62,121 nt of DNA from Streptomyces viridochromogenes (GTDB taxonomy: Bacteria > Actinomycetota > Actinomycetes > Streptomycetales > Streptomycetaceae), in the NCBI RefSeq assembly GCF_001270495.1, contig NZ_LGUR01000226.1, positions 1 to 62,121 of the forward strand. Reading direction: 5' to 3'. A program made the position numbers and the translations under genes. Below the pieces are notes generated by a model. That model worked only from the letters and a program-made list of their open reading frames with translations. It was not told where the DNA came from and made no database searches. Below, piece by piece: positions 9,339 to 17,918 of this stretch (positions within the stretch are counted from its first letter, which is position 1; each line of letters begins with the position of its first letter).

Positions 9339-9707
9339 TTACAGCACCTCCGGAGCCAGCGAGATGATCTTCATGAACTTCTTCTCGCGCAGCTCACGCC
9401 CGACCGGGCCGAAGATGCGGGTGCCGCGAGGGTCACCGTCGTTCTTCAGAATGACGGCGGCGTTCTCGTCGAAGCGGATGTACGAGCCGTCCGGACGGCG
9501 GCGCTCCTTGACGGTGCGAACGATGACCGCCTTGACGACGTCACCCTTCTTCACGTTGCCACCGGGGATCGCGTCCTTGACGGTGGCGACGATGACGTCA
9601 CCGATGCCCGCGTAGCGGCGACCGGAGCCACCGAGCACACGGATGCAAAGGATTTCCTTCGCACCAGTGTTGTCGGCGACGCGCAGTCGCGACTCCTGCT
9701 GGATCAC
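9339..9707 (-). CDS. rplN: 50S ribosomal protein L14
   Basis: Large-subunit protein at the subunit interface. The 122-residue product starts [20 protein letters not shown] and has ASGLY-type core [16 protein letters not shown]. It is the first gene of the classical spc operon. It is separated from rpsQ by 174 nt of hairpin-rich sequence and therefore may have its own promoter. Confidence 0.98.
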   Translation of the reverse strand: MIQQESRLRVADNTGAKEILCIRVLGGSGRRYAGIGDVIVATVKDAIPGGNVKKGDVVKAVIVRTVKERRRPDGSYIRFDENAAVILKNDGDPRGTRIFGPVGRELREKKFMKIISLAPEVL

Positions 9708-9770
9708 GTCTATCTCCTGTTTGTCTGCCGGTTCCCTCCGGAGGTTGAACCGGAGAGCCTGGCGGAACCG

Positions 9771-9878
9771 TCCTGCGGGGATTGCCTCGCAGGAATTACT
9801 TGCGCCTCTTCAGGCGGAAACCCACGCCGGGGTCCGGGACGGAGCCCCGGCGGGGGGCAGCGGGGGCGAACCCCCGCT
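9771..9878 (-). terminator. Hairpin array at the S10/spc operon boundary
   Basis: Directly after the rpsQ stop on the minus strand is AGCGGGGG (9859-9866) paired with CCCCCGCT (9871-9878) around a 4-nt loop, a strong terminator-like stem. Farther on are GCCGGGG 9826-9832 with CCCCGGC 9845-9851, and TCCTGCG 9771-9777 with CGCAGGA 9788-9794. Three stems within 110 nt at exactly the classical rpsQ/rplN junction suggest termination, attenuation or RNA processing there. Confidence 0.7.
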
Positions 9879-9881
9879 TGA

Positions 9882-10169
9882 TTACTTCGCCTTCTCGAGG
9901 ATCTCGACGACGCGCCAGCGCTTCGTCGCGGACAGCGGCCGGGTCTCCATCAGGAGGACGCGGTCGCCGACACCCGCGGCGTTCTGCTCGTCGTGTGCCT
10001 TGAGCTTGTTGGTACGGCGGATGACCTTGCCGTACAGCGCGTGCTTGACGCGGTCCTCGACGGCGACGACGACGGTCTTGTCCATCTTGTCGCTGACGAC
10101 GAGACCCTCACGGGTCTTGCGGAAGCCGCGGGCCTCTGCAGTCTGCTCAGTCACGTTGCTCTCACTCAT
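9882..10169 (-). CDS. rpsQ: 30S ribosomal protein S17
   Basis: Primary 16S rRNA-binding protein. The 95-residue product has the S17 OB-fold core [20 protein letters not shown] and the signature [20 protein letters not shown]. The N-terminal 13 or so residues are a short streptomycete extension ([13 protein letters not shown]). Its start overlaps the rpmC stop as TGATG. It is the last gene of the S10 block. Confidence 0.97.
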   Translation of the reverse strand: MSESNVTEQTAEARGFRKTREGLVVSDKMDKTVVVAVEDRVKHALYGKVIRRTNKLKAHDEQNAAGVGDRVLLMETRPLSATKRWRVVEILEKAK

Positions 10170-10393
10170 CAGGCGCTCTCCACCGTCTCGATGCCCAGCT
10201 CGCGCTCACGCATCAGGGTGTAGATCCGCGCGATGTCCTTACGGACGGCCTTCAGCCGACCGTGGTTCTCGAGCTGACCCGTCGCCGCCTGGAAGCGGAG
10301 GTTGAACAGCTCTTCCTTGGCCTCGCGGAGCTTCGCCAGAAGCTCCTCGTTGCCCAGCTCGCGCAGCTCGGACGCCTTGGTACCGGCCGACAT
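10169..10393 (-). CDS. rpmC: 50S ribosomal protein L29
   Basis: Large-subunit protein at the tunnel exit, near the docking site for trigger factor and SRP. The 74-residue helical hairpin starts [19 protein letters not shown] and contains [18 protein letters not shown]. The ATG at 10393 overlaps the rplP stop (TGATG); an in-frame GTG one codon earlier is possible but less likely. It also overlaps rpsQ by one base. Confidence 0.96.
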   Translation of the reverse strand: MSAGTKASELRELGNEELLAKLREAKEELFNLRFQAATGQLENHGRLKAVRKDIARIYTLMRERELGIETVESA

Positions 10394-10812
10394 CACGCTT
10401 CACCTGCCTCGCGCTTGACGATCCGGCACTTCATCGGCAGCTTGTGGGCGGCGCGAGTCAGAGCCTCACGGGCGATCTTCTCGTTGGGGTACGACAGCTC
10501 GAACATCACGCGTCCGGGCTTGACGTTGGCGATCCACCACTCCGGGGAACCCTTACCGGAACCCATGCGGGTCTCGGCAGGCTTCTTGGTGAGGGGACGG
10601 TCCGGGTAGATGTTGATCCAGACCTTGCCACCACGCTTGATGTGACGCGTCATGGCGATACGAGCGGCCTCGATCTGACGGTTCGTCACGTACGCCGGGG
10701 TGAGCGCCTGGATGCCGTACTCGCCGAACGCAACCGTCGTGCCACCCTTGGCCGCGCCGGAGCGCTTCGGGTGGTGCTGCTTGCGGTGCTTGACCCTACG
10801 GGGGATCAGCAT
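10393..10812 (-). CDS. rplP: 50S ribosomal protein L16
   Basis: Protein near the peptidyl-transferase centre and A-site tRNA elbow. The 139-residue product starts [17 protein letters not shown] and has [20 protein letters not shown] and [19 protein letters not shown], both family signatures. It is 5 nt after rpsC and coupled to rpmC. Confidence 0.98.
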   Translation of the reverse strand: MLIPRRVKHRKQHHPKRSGAAKGGTTVAFGEYGIQALTPAYVTNRQIEAARIAMTRHIKRGGKVWINIYPDRPLTKKPAETRMGSGKGSPEWWIANVKPGRVMFELSYPNEKIAREALTRAAHKLPMKCRIVKREAGEA

Positions 10813-10817
10813 GTCGG

Positions 10818-11639
10818 TCAGGCCTCCGTTCCGGTGCTCTCAGCCGGAGCGGACGCGGGAGCCTCGGCCTTGGGGGCCTCGGCGCCGGCAGCCTGCTGCG
10901 GCTTACGACCGCGCCGCTCGCCACCGCGGCCACCACGGGCCGGGCGGTCGGCACCACCACGGGCCGGGCGGTTACCCGCACGGGCAGCGGCGTTCTCGGC
11001 GCGGACCTCGGCGATGTTCTTGACGTCGCCCTTGTAGATCCAGACCTTCACACCGATGCGGCCGAAGGTCGTCTTGGCCTCGAAGAAGCCGTAGTCCACG
11101 TTCGCGCGGAGCGTGTGCAGGGGCACACGGCCCTCGCGGTAGAACTCCGAGCGGGACATCTCGGCGCCACCGAGGCGGCCACCGCACTGGATCTTGATGC
11201 CCTTGGCGCCGGCCTTCATCGCCGACTGCATGCTCTTACGCATGGCGCGGCGGAAGGAGACGCGGGAGGAGAGCTGCTCGGCAACGGCCTGGGCAACCAG
11301 CTGAGCGTCGGTCTCGGGGTTCTTGACCTCGAGGATGTTCAGCTGGACCTGCTTGCCCGTGAGCTTCTCGAGGTCACCGCGGATGCGGTCGGCCTCGGCG
11401 CCACGGCGGCCGATGACGATGCCCGGACGAGCGGTGTGGATGTCCACACGCACGCGGTCACGGGTGCGCTCGATCTCCACCTTCGAGATACCGGCGCGCT
11501 CCATGCCGGACGTCATCATCCGACGGATGGCGACGTCTTCCTTGACGTAGTCCTTGTACAGCTTGTCGGCGTACCACCGGGACTTGAAGTCCGTGGTGAC
11601 ACCGAGCCGGAACCCATGCGGGTTAACCTTCTGGCCCAT
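10818..11639 (-). CDS. rpsC: 30S ribosomal protein S3
   Basis: Head protein lining the mRNA entry channel. The 273-residue product has an N-terminal KH domain ([19 protein letters not shown]) and the C-terminal S3 domain. After about residue 215 comes a long low-complexity Ala/Arg/Gly tail with PARGG repeats encoded by an 18-bp direct repeat (10931-10948 and 10955-10972), then an acidic/Pro-Ala end. Such tails are usual in streptomycetes. The start overlaps the rplV stop as TAATG. Confidence 0.98.
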   Translation of the reverse strand: MGQKVNPHGFRLGVTTDFKSRWYADKLYKDYVKEDVAIRRMMTSGMERAGISKVEIERTRDRVRVDIHTARPGIVIGRRGAEADRIRGDLEKLTGKQVQLNILEVKNPETDAQLVAQAVAEQLSSRVSFRRAMRKSMQSAMKAGAKGIKIQCGGRLGGAEMSRSEFYREGRVPLHTLRANVDYGFFEAKTTFGRIGVKVWIYKGDVKNIAEVRAENAAARAGNRPARGGADRPARGGRGGERRGRKPQQAAGAEAPKAEAPASAPAESTGTEA

Positions 11640-11986
11640 TACCGGGTTCCTTCCTTGCTGCTGACGACCACGGTGATGTGGCTGGTCCGCTTGCGGATCC
11701 GGTAGGCACGGCCCTGGGCGCGCGGCCGGAACCGCTTCAGGGTCGGGCCCTCGTCGACGTACGCCTCGCTGATGACCAGCGAGGAGGCGTCAGGGTGGTC
11801 GTAGTTGTGCGCGGCGTTGGCGATGGCGCTGTCGAGCACCTTGCCGACGGGCACGGAGGCTGCCTGCGGAGCGAATCGCAGAACAGCCTGAGCCTCCGTG
11901 GCATCCATGCCACGGATAAGGTCCACCACGCGGCGGGCCTTCATGGGCGTAACGCGGATGTACCGCGCCTGGGCCCTGGCTTCCAT
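11639..11986 (-). CDS. rplV: 50S ribosomal protein L22
   Basis: L22 lines the peptide exit tunnel; its hairpin loop is a macrolide-resistance site. The 115-residue product starts [20 protein letters not shown] and has the beta-hairpin [20 protein letters not shown] with no obvious deletion or duplication. It overlaps rpsC by one base and follows rpsS after 44 nt. Confidence 0.98.
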   Translation of the reverse strand: MEARAQARYIRVTPMKARRVVDLIRGMDATEAQAVLRFAPQAASVPVGKVLDSAIANAAHNYDHPDASSLVISEAYVDEGPTLKRFRPRAQGRAYRIRKRTSHITVVVSSKEGTR

Positions 11987-12030
11987 GGTTGTCCCTCTCA
12001 GTTACTTACGTGTCTGAATGCGATCCGCTA

Positions 12031-12312
12031 CTAGCGGCGCTTCGACTTCCGGTCGTCCTTGACGTGGCCCCGGAAGGTGCGCGTCGGCGAGAACTCGCCG
12101 AGCTTGTGGCCGACCATCGACTCGGTGACGAACACCGGGATGTGGGTCTTGCCGTTGTGCACCGCGAGCGTGTGGCCGAGCATGGCCGGCACGATCATGG
12201 AGCGACGGGACCAGGTCTTGATGACGTTCTTGGTGCCGGCTTCGTTCTGGGCTTCCACCTTCTTGATCAGGTGGTCGTCGACGAAGGGCCCCTTCTTGAG
12301 ACTGCGCGGCAT
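12031..12312 (-). CDS. rpsS: 30S ribosomal protein S19
   Basis: Head protein forming a complex with S13. The 93-residue product [20 protein letters not shown] ends [12 protein letters not shown] and contains the family signature [19 protein letters not shown]. It lies 12 nt after rplB and before rplV in the usual S10 order. Confidence 0.98.
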   Translation of the reverse strand: MPRSLKKGPFVDDHLIKKVEAQNEAGTKNVIKTWSRRSMIVPAMLGHTLAVHNGKTHIPVFVTESMVGHKLGEFSPTRTFRGHVKDDRKSKRR

Positions 12313-12324
12313 CTAAACCCGCTC

Positions 12325-13161
12325 CTAGCGCTTCTTGTTCGTCTTGCGGCGGCGGACGATGTACTTGTTGCTCGCCTTCTTGGGAGCACGAGTACGACCC
12401 TCCTTCTGACCCCACGGGGAGACCGGGTGGCGACCACCGGAGGTCTTGCCCTCACCACCACCGTGCGGGTGGTCAACCGGGTTCATCGCCACACCGCGAA
12501 CGGTCGGGCGAACGCCCAGCCAGCGCTTACGGCCGGCCTTACCCCAGTTGATGTTGGACTGCTCGGCGTTGCCGACCTCGCCGACGGTGGCGCGGCAGCG
12601 CACGTCGACCAGGCGGATCTCACCGGAAGGCATGCGCAGGTGGGCCATCTGGCCCTCCTTCGCGAGCAGCTGCACGGAGGCACCGGCGGAGCGGGCGAAC
12701 TTGGCGCCGCCACCGGGACGGAGCTCGATCGCGTGGATCGTGGTACCGACCGGGATGTTGCGCAGCGCCAGGTTGTTGCCCGGCTTGATGTCGGCCCCGG
12801 GACCGTTCTCGACGCGGTCACCCTGCTGCAGGTTGCGCGGGGCGAGGATGTAGCGCTTCTCGCCGTCGGCGTAGTGCAGCAGCGCGATGCGCGCGGTGCG
12901 GTTGGGGTCGTACTCGATGTGCGCGACCTTCGCCGGCACGCCGTCCTTGTCGTGACGACGGAAGTCGATCACGCGGTAGGCGCGCTTGTGGCCACCACCC
13001 TGGTGGCGGACGGTCACACGACCGGAGTTGTTACGGCCACCCTTGCTGTGCAGGGGGCGGACCAACGACTTCTCCGGCGTGGACCGCGTGACCTCGACGA
13101 AGTCGGCGACGCTGGAGCCACGACGGCCCGGCGTAGTCGGCTTGTACTTGCGGATTCCCAT
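12325..13161 (-). CDS. rplB: 50S ribosomal protein L2
   Basis: Universal large-subunit protein needed for subunit joining and peptidyl transfer. The 278-residue product starts [20 protein letters not shown] and has the signature around the essential His ([18 protein letters not shown]), ending [13 protein letters not shown]. Normal length. It is 40 nt after rplW and 12 nt before rpsS. Confidence 0.98.
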   Translation of the reverse strand: MGIRKYKPTTPGRRGSSVADFVEVTRSTPEKSLVRPLHSKGGRNNSGRVTVRHQGGGHKRAYRVIDFRRHDKDGVPAKVAHIEYDPNRTARIALLHYADGEKRYILAPRNLQQGDRVENGPGADIKPGNNLALRNIPVGTTIHAIELRPGGGAKFARSAGASVQLLAKEGQMAHLRMPSGEIRLVDVRCRATVGEVGNAEQSNINWGKAGRKRWLGVRPTVRGVAMNPVDHPHGGGEGKTSGGRHPVSPWGQKEGRTRAPKKASNKYIVRRRKTNKKR

Positions 13162-13201
13162 TTCTCAGTCCTCGTCCGATATCGGACGATCCGGACCGCC
13201 C

Positions 13202-13621
13202 TTAGGCGGTCGGACCGCCGAAGATGTCGATACGGTCGCCCTCAGCGAGGGTCACGATCGCGCGCTTGGTGGACGCGCGCTGGCCGAAGCCCGTGCGGGT
13301 CCGCTTGCGCTTGCCCTGGCGGTTGATCGTGTTGACCCCGGTGACCTTGACCTCGAAGACCGTCTCGACGGCCTGCTTGATCTGGGTCTTGTTGCTGCCC
13401 GGGGCGACGACGAACGTGTACTTGTTGTCATCGAGGAGCGCGTAGCTCTTCTCGGACACGACCGGCTTGATCAGGATGTCACGGAGGTCCGTGAACGCCT
13501 TGCTCGCCGGCGTGACGACGGTGTTCTTGCCCTCGGCGGCGTGGCGACGCGCCTTGGCGACGCGAGCGGCCTTGGCCTTCTTCGCGGCCTTCGAGGCAAT
13601 GGCGGGGTGACGGATAGCCAT
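13202..13621 (-). CDS. rplW: 50S ribosomal protein L23
   Basis: Tunnel-exit protein and docking site for trigger factor and SRP. The conserved core begins at about residue 47 ([20 protein letters not shown]) and ends [17 protein letters not shown]. About 45 basic Ala/Lys-rich residues precede the core, longer than in E. coli but typical of streptomycetes. The start overlaps the rplD stop as TGATG, which supports the long start. Confidence 0.95.
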   Translation of the reverse strand: MAIRHPAIASKAAKKAKAARVAKARRHAAEGKNTVVTPASKAFTDLRDILIKPVVSEKSYALLDDNKYTFVVAPGSNKTQIKQAVETVFEVKVTGVNTINRQGKRKRTRTGFGQRASTKRAIVTLAEGDRIDIFGGPTA

Positions 13622-14277
13622 CAGGCCTCGCTCCCTTCGGTGTCATTGGCCTTCGGGCCGGACACGAAGGACTCCAGGGCGGCCTGGGTGAAGACCACGT
13701 CGTCCGAGACGAGAACGTCGTACGTGTTCAGCTGGCCCGGCTCCAGGATGTGGACCTGGGGCAGGTTGCGGGCGGACAGCCACGCGGCCTCGTCGGCGCG
13801 CTCGACGACCAGGAGCAGGTTCTTGCGCTCGCTGATCTTGCCGAACAGGCTCTTGGCGGCCTTCGTGGACGGGTTCTCGCCCTCGATGACGCCGGAGACG
13901 ACGTGGATGCGGTTGTTGCGGGCCCGGTCGGTGAGGGCGTGGCGCAGGGCCGCGGCCTTCATCTTCTTCGGGGTCCGCTGCGAGTAGTCACGCGGCACGG
14001 GACCGTGCACGACGCCACCACCGGCGAACTGCGGCGCGCGGGTCGAGCCCTGACGGGCGCGACCGGTGCCCTTCTGGCGGTAAGGCTTCTTGCCACCACC
14101 ACGGACTTCACCGCGGGTCTTGGTCTTGTGCGTGCCCTGGCGGGCAGCGGCCAGCTGTGCGACGACGACCTGGTGGAGCAGCGGGACGCTGATCTTCTCT
14201 ACGTCGAAGATCTCCGCGGGGAGCTCGACGGAACCGGCCTTGTCGCCCGCCGGCGAAAGGATGTCAACAGTGCTCAT
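13621..14277 (-). CDS. rplD: 50S ribosomal protein L4
   Basis: Exit-tunnel protein; in proteobacteria it also autoregulates the S10 operon. The 218-residue product has the tunnel loop [20 protein letters not shown] and the signature [17 protein letters not shown]. Length is slightly above the E. coli protein, normal for actinobacteria. It is coupled to rplW and follows rplC by 8 nt. Confidence 0.98.
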   Translation of the reverse strand: MSTVDILSPAGDKAGSVELPAEIFDVEKISVPLLHQVVVAQLAAARQGTHKTKTRGEVRGGGKKPYRQKGTGRARQGSTRAPQFAGGGVVHGPVPRDYSQRTPKKMKAAALRHALTDRARNNRIHVVSGVIEGENPSTKAAKSLFGKISERKNLLLVVERADEAAWLSARNLPQVHILEPGQLNTYDVLVSDDVVFTQAALESFVSGPKANDTEGSEA

Positions 14278-14285
14278 CGGTTACC

Positions 14286-14930
14286 TCAGGCCCCCTTGGC
14301 CGCGGTGCGGACCAGGACGAGGCCGCCGTTCGGACCGGGAACCGCGCCCTTGATGAGCAGCAGACCCTTCTCCGCGTCAACGGCGTGGACGGTCAGGTTC
14401 TGGGTGGTGACCCGCTCGTTGCCCATGCGACCCGCCATGCGGAGGCCCTTGAACACGCGGCCCGGGGTGGCGCAGCCACCGATGGAACCGGGCGAGCGGT
14501 GCTTGCGCTGGGTGCCGTGACCGGCGCCGAGGCCCTTGAAGTTGTGACGCTTCATGACACCGGCGAAGCCCTTGCCCTTGCTCTTGCCGGTGACGTCGAC
14601 CTTCACGCCGGACTCGAACACCTCAGCGGTGACTTCCTGGCCCAGCGTGTACTCGGAGGCGTCCGCGGTGCGGATCTCGACGAGGTGACGACGGGGGGTG
14701 ACGTCGGCCTTGGCGAAGTGGCCCTTGAGGGGCTTGTTCACCTTGCGCGGGTCGATCTCGCCGAAGGCGATCTGGACCGACTCGTAGCCGTCGACGTCGT
14801 TCGTGCGGACCTGGGTCACGACGTTGGGGCCGGCCTTGACGACGGTGACCGGAACAACACGGTTGTTCTCGTCCCACACCTGCGTCATGCCGAGCTTCTC
14901 GCCCAGGATGCCCTTGATCTGCTTAGCCAT
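14286..14930 (-). CDS. rplC: 50S ribosomal protein L3
   Basis: Large-subunit protein reaching toward the peptidyl-transferase centre. The 214-residue product starts [20 protein letters not shown] and contains the extension [18 protein letters not shown] whose conserved Gln is the site methylated by PrmB in some bacteria. It lies 17 nt downstream of rpsJ. Confidence 0.98.
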   Translation of the reverse strand: MAKQIKGILGEKLGMTQVWDENNRVVPVTVVKAGPNVVTQVRTNDVDGYESVQIAFGEIDPRKVNKPLKGHFAKADVTPRRHLVEIRTADASEYTLGQEVTAEVFESGVKVDVTGKSKGKGFAGVMKRHNFKGLGAGHGTQRKHRSPGSIGGCATPGRVFKGLRMAGRMGNERVTTQNLTVHAVDAEKGLLLIKGAVPGPNGGLVLVRTAAKGA

Positions 14931-14947
14931 TCTCAGATCACCGGCCT

Positions 14948-15256
14948 TCAGAGCTTGATCTCGATGTCGACACCGGCCGGGAGGTCGAGTCGCATCAGAG
15001 AGTCAACGGTCTTGGGGGTCGGGTCGAGGATGTCGATCAGGCGCTTGTGCGTGCGCATCTCGAAGTGCTCGCGCGAGTCCTTGTACTTGTGCGGCGACTT
15101 GATGACGCAGTACACGTTCTTCTCAGTGGGCAGCGGCACCGGGCCCGCGACCGACGCACCAGTGCGGGTCACCGTCTCGACGATCTTCTTCGCCGAGGAG
15201 TCGATGACCTCGTGGTCGTAGGCCTTGAGCCGGATGCGGATCTTCTGTCCCGCCAT
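14948..15256 (-). CDS. rpsJ: 30S ribosomal protein S10
   Basis: Head protein that also partners NusB in antitermination. The 102-residue product starts [20 protein letters not shown] and has the family signature [20 protein letters not shown]. It is the first gene of the S10-spc-alpha superoperon; everything upstream of it to 15.8 kb is leader and promoter sequence. Confidence 0.98.
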   Translation of the reverse strand: MAGQKIRIRLKAYDHEVIDSSAKKIVETVTRTGASVAGPVPLPTEKNVYCVIKSPHKYKDSREHFEMRTHKRLIDILDPTPKTVDSLMRLDLPAGVDIEIKL

Positions 15257-15317
15257 GGCTACTCAGTAGTCCTGTCTCTCTTACGCTCTGGAACCTGGTG
15301 TTCCTCTGCCCGCTCCT

Positions 15318-15342
15318 CCGACCCACGCGGTCGGGCGTGTCG
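15318..15342 (-). promoter_or_regulatory. Leader element shared by the rpsJ and rpsL operons (copy 1)
   Basis: A 25-nt block reads CCGACCCACGCGGTCGG followed by GCGTGTCG on the plus strand, and recurs at 35541-35565 with one change. It lies 62 nt upstream of the rpsJ start; the other copy lies 51 nt upstream of rpsL. CCGACC and GGTCGG pair as a 6-bp stem with a 5-nt loop, so it would form a hairpin in both leader RNAs. Both are followed toward the gene by a CCAGGTT-containing segment. Confidence 0.65.
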
Positions 15343-15638
15343 CGCTCTCGCTGACACAGATGCCCCTTGTTCGAACATCCCTTGTCTGGGAGCACGGCCC
15401 TTCCGGAACCGCAAGCCGGGGGCGGAAGGCCCACCGGGTGCCTGGCCGGTGCCGCACTGACACTTCCCGAAAGATTCCCGTACGTCCGCCCCAGCGCTGC
15501 CGTGTGGCAGTTAGGGCGACGAGTACTGTGGGACTCGCTTCCGGTCCTCCCGGCGGGAGGCGCGCAGCATCAACACTCGACCGAGCAACTCGGACAGTCT
15601 GCCATATGGGGCAGGGGGCTGGCCAATCGAGCCGGAGA

Positions 15639-15666
15639 GAATACCCCGAGGGTGACGTAGGTCAAA
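15639..15666 (-). promoter_or_regulatory. Candidate promoter for the S10 superoperon
   Basis: On the minus strand TTGACC (plus positions 15661-15666) is followed after 16 nt by TATTCT (15639-15644), a good match to the streptomycete housekeeping consensus. It would give a leader of about 375 nt before rpsJ that includes the 25-nt element at 15318. Inferred by eye only. Confidence 0.5.
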
Positions 15667-15808
15667 CCCGAGCGCCCCCGCCCTGGCCCCGACCGGGCAC
15701 GCGCCCCCTGATCCGCGGACCGTACGGCGCCTGCCACCGTCGGCTCGGCCCGGCGGGTCCGGCTCAGGAGACCCGCCGGGCGTGCCGGCATCCGGGGGCA
15801 GGCGTGTG

Positions 15809-16294
15809 TCAGCTCCCTGTCCCGCTCGGACGGGGTCCCGCGAGCTGGCCCGGGGGCGGCTCGGAGGGACTCTGCTCGCCGAGGAGGCGGAGTGCGTCCC
15901 GTAGCAGCGTGCTGGAGGTGTGCACGGTGTAGGGGAAGTAGAGGACCTTCACCCCGACCCGCGCGAATTCGGCTTCGAGCGTCGTCCAGACGTCCGTGCC
16001 GAGCCAGTCGTCACCCTTGAAGATGACGTCGAAACCGACCTCCTTCCAGATCTGGATCTTGTCGTCCACGGTCGCGACGAAGGTCTCGTCCACATAGCGC
16101 ACACTGCGGACGATCTGGAGCCGCTCGGCGAGCGGTACGACGGGCGGTCTGCCTTTCAGGCGCACCACGAGTTCGTCGGAGCAGACCCCGGCCACCAGCC
16201 GGTCGCAGTGCCCGCGCGCCCGGCGCAGGATGTTCAGATGGCCCACGTGGAAGAGGTCGAAGACCCCCGGCGCGTAGCCGAGACGTTCTCCCAT
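15809..16294 (-). CDS. TagD-like cytidylyltransferase
   Basis: A 161-residue nucleotidyltransferase of the glycerol-3-phosphate cytidylyltransferase type, expected to make a CDP-activated alcohol from CTP. It has the CTP-binding motif GVFDLFHVGHLNIL at residues 10-23, RYVDETF, GDDWLGTDVW, and an SSTLLRDAL end matching the family's conserved C-terminal ST motif. A Pro/Ser-rich tail of about 20 residues follows. I start it at the ATG at 16294, which overlaps the stop of the secreted propeller gene as TGATG. The substrate is not fixed by sequence; glycerol-3-phosphate is the default guess. No CDP-glycerol polymerase is nearby, but a CDP-alcohol phosphotransferase is encoded at 25145. Confidence 0.85.
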   Translation of the reverse strand: MGERLGYAPGVFDLFHVGHLNILRRARGHCDRLVAGVCSDELVVRLKGRPPVVPLAERLQIVRSVRYVDETFVATVDDKIQIWKEVGFDVIFKGDDWLGTDVWTTLEAEFARVGVKVLYFPYTVHTSSTLLRDALRLLGEQSPSEPPPGQLAGPRPSGTGS

Positions 16295-17844
16295 CAACGC
16301 CTTGCCTTCGTACGCTCCGCGGCGGCCGCGGTGACCGCGGTGACCACGACCGCCTTCGACCTGGCCGAGGCGTTCCGGCCGTCGGTGACGGCGATCCGGT
16401 AGCGATGGCTGGAGCCGGGTGTGACGGTGTCCGTGTACGTCATCGTGGGGCGGTTCCACTCCGCGGACCGCCGCGTCGGCGAGGCCACGAGCTTGCCGTC
16501 CCGGTAGATCAGGTACTTCAGCTCCGCGTTGTCCCGGTCCCACGCGGCACGCCAGGTGAGCGTGACCCGGCCGGTGCGCGACGCTGAGGCCCGCAGCTGG
16601 GGCGGCTCCTGCGGGGCGCCCCGGTCGGGCCCGGCCGAGAAGCGGGTCAGGCTCTGCTGCGGCCTGTCGTTGACCGTGGTGAACTCACCGCCCGCCCAGA
16701 GGGTCCCGCCCGCCATCTTCAGCGCGCGGGGGCCGTTGCCCTCGCCGGTCCCGCCGTCCGTGTCGGGGAACCAGTGCAGGATGTGCCGGTCACGGATGGA
16801 CTGGGCGAGGAAGTGCTGGCGGAAGTTGCCTTCGGCGAAGCCGCCCGGTGTGTCCATGCAGTTGTGGGCGTGGGACCCGCTGTAGAGAACGCCGTTGTGC
16901 ACGGCGAGGGCCTGGGTGGCGCCCAGGCAGGTGTCCTTCCACACCATCTCGCCGTTGCCGAGGCGGCCGGCGATGCGGCCGTCGAAGATGCCGGTGCCCC
17001 TGCCCTCGGCCGCGACATAGAAGTTGGCCGCGTCGCGTACCAGCGCCTTCACCCGCGATCTCGGCGGCAGCCAGTCCGGGTACGAGGTCACGGTCGTGCC
17101 GGTGGCGGGACGCAGGGCGACGAGCTTGAACTCGAACTCGTCGTTGACCTCCAGGAAGTCGCCGCCGACGATGAGTTTGCCGAATTCGGGCGCGGCGAGG
17201 ATGGCCCGGACGGGAGCGTCGATCTGCGCCTTGAACGGCAGTAGCGAGCCCTCGGGGGTGACCGCCGCGATGCGCTGCCTCTTCTTGCCGTTGACGGTGG
17301 TGAAATCGCCCCCGAGATAGATCGCGCCGTCCGTGACCTCGATGGCCCGGACGAACGACGACATGGCCGGGCGGAATCCCTTGCGCAGCGTGCAGTTGGC
17401 CGTGTTGAGCGCGGCGGCACCGGACGCTCTGGCCTTGCCGGCCTTGCGGAACGAGCCGCCGATGTACAGCACTTTGCCGTCCTGTGACGCCTTCAGCGCC
17501 CGTACGGTGTTGAAGGCACCGGAGAAGGGCTGGGCACACGGCAGCAGTCTGCCGGTCCTGGCGTCGAACGCGGCGAAGTTCTTCCGCGCGACCTCCCGTT
17601 GGCCCGGCTTCGCGCCCGGAGGACGGACCTTGTCGAAGGTCCCCCCGACGTACACGACACCGCCCGCGTACTCGATCGACCAGACGATGCCGTCGGTCTG
17701 CCAGGTCGCCAACGTGTCGGCGGTCAGGGTCTTTTTGCCGCCCTCGGCTGCTGAGGCGGAAGCGGTGATGAGCGAGGCAGCCGCGAGGAGGGCCACAGCC
17801 GAGGCCGTGGTGGCCCCCCTCTTCGTGCTTTTTCTCATGCGCAT
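16294..17844 (-). CDS. Secreted beta-propeller protein with fibronectin type III domain
   Basis: A 516-residue exported protein. Residues 1-32 are a signal peptide (MRMRKSTKRG, hydrophobic core, cut near ASASA). The body has recurrent VYVGGTF, LYIGGSF, IYLGGDFTTVNG, LIVGGDF and LWAGGEFTTVND units near residues 65, 128, 176, 225 and 383, plus a divergent LYSGSHAHNC near 320. This spacing fits a propeller of about six blades. Residues 415-503 read as a fibronectin III domain (RVTLTWRAAWDRD, YLIYRDGKLV, YRIAVTDG). There is no sortase motif. The ATG at 17844 has AGGGA upstream and starts the signal peptide. It is translationally coupled to the cytidylyltransferase and follows the flippase by 74 nt. 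I do not know its function; binding or processing of the exported polysaccharide is a guess from context. Confidence 0.8.
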   Translation of the reverse strand: MRMRKSTKRGATTASAVALLAAASLITASASAAEGGKKTLTADTLATWQTDGIVWSIEYAGGVVYVGGTFDKVRPPGAKPGQREVARKNFAAFDARTGRLLPCAQPFSGAFNTVRALKASQDGKVLYIGGSFRKAGKARASGAAALNTANCTLRKGFRPAMSSFVRAIEVTDGAIYLGGDFTTVNGKKRQRIAAVTPEGSLLPFKAQIDAPVRAILAAPEFGKLIVGGDFLEVNDEFEFKLVALRPATGTTVTSYPDWLPPRSRVKALVRDAANFYVAAEGRGTGIFDGRIAGRLGNGEMVWKDTCLGATQALAVHNGVLYSGSHAHNCMDTPGGFAEGNFRQHFLAQSIRDRHILHWFPDTDGGTGEGNGPRALKMAGGTLWAGGEFTTVNDRPQQSLTRFSAGPDRGAPQEPPQLRASASRTGRVTLTWRAAWDRDNAELKYLIYRDGKLVASPTRRSAEWNRPTMTYTDTVTPGSSHRYRIAVTDGRNASARSKAVVVTAVTAAAAERTKARR

Positions 17845-17918
17845 GGAACATCCCTGGTTGCAGCAAGTACGAGTGGAGGGAGGGGAGAGGGTGGGGCGGT
17901 CTCGGTTCTGAGACGGCC

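Larger units (their letters stand above)
15257..15808. other. Non-coding stretch: S10 operon leader and promoter region
   Basis: These 552 nt separate rpsJ from the EPS cytidylyltransferase gene (both minus strand). I see no supported coding frame. The stretch holds a hairpin element shared with the rpsL leader (15318-15342), a candidate sigma-70-type promoter (15639-15666), and GC-rich inverted-repeat sequence near 15750-15790 (GACCCGCCGGGC and related arms) that could end the EPS transcript. Confidence 0.7.

Noticed and set aside
10931..10972. 18-bp direct repeat that could suggest a mobile element or slippage site
   Set aside because: It is in frame inside the rpsC C-terminal tail and encodes the PARGG repeats usual for streptomycete S3.
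15360..15932. Long open frames over the rpsJ upstream region
   Set aside because: They run across promoter-like and hairpin sequence and into the cytidylyltransferase gene on the other strand; the translations are low-complexity Arg/Pro/Gly with no family resemblance.
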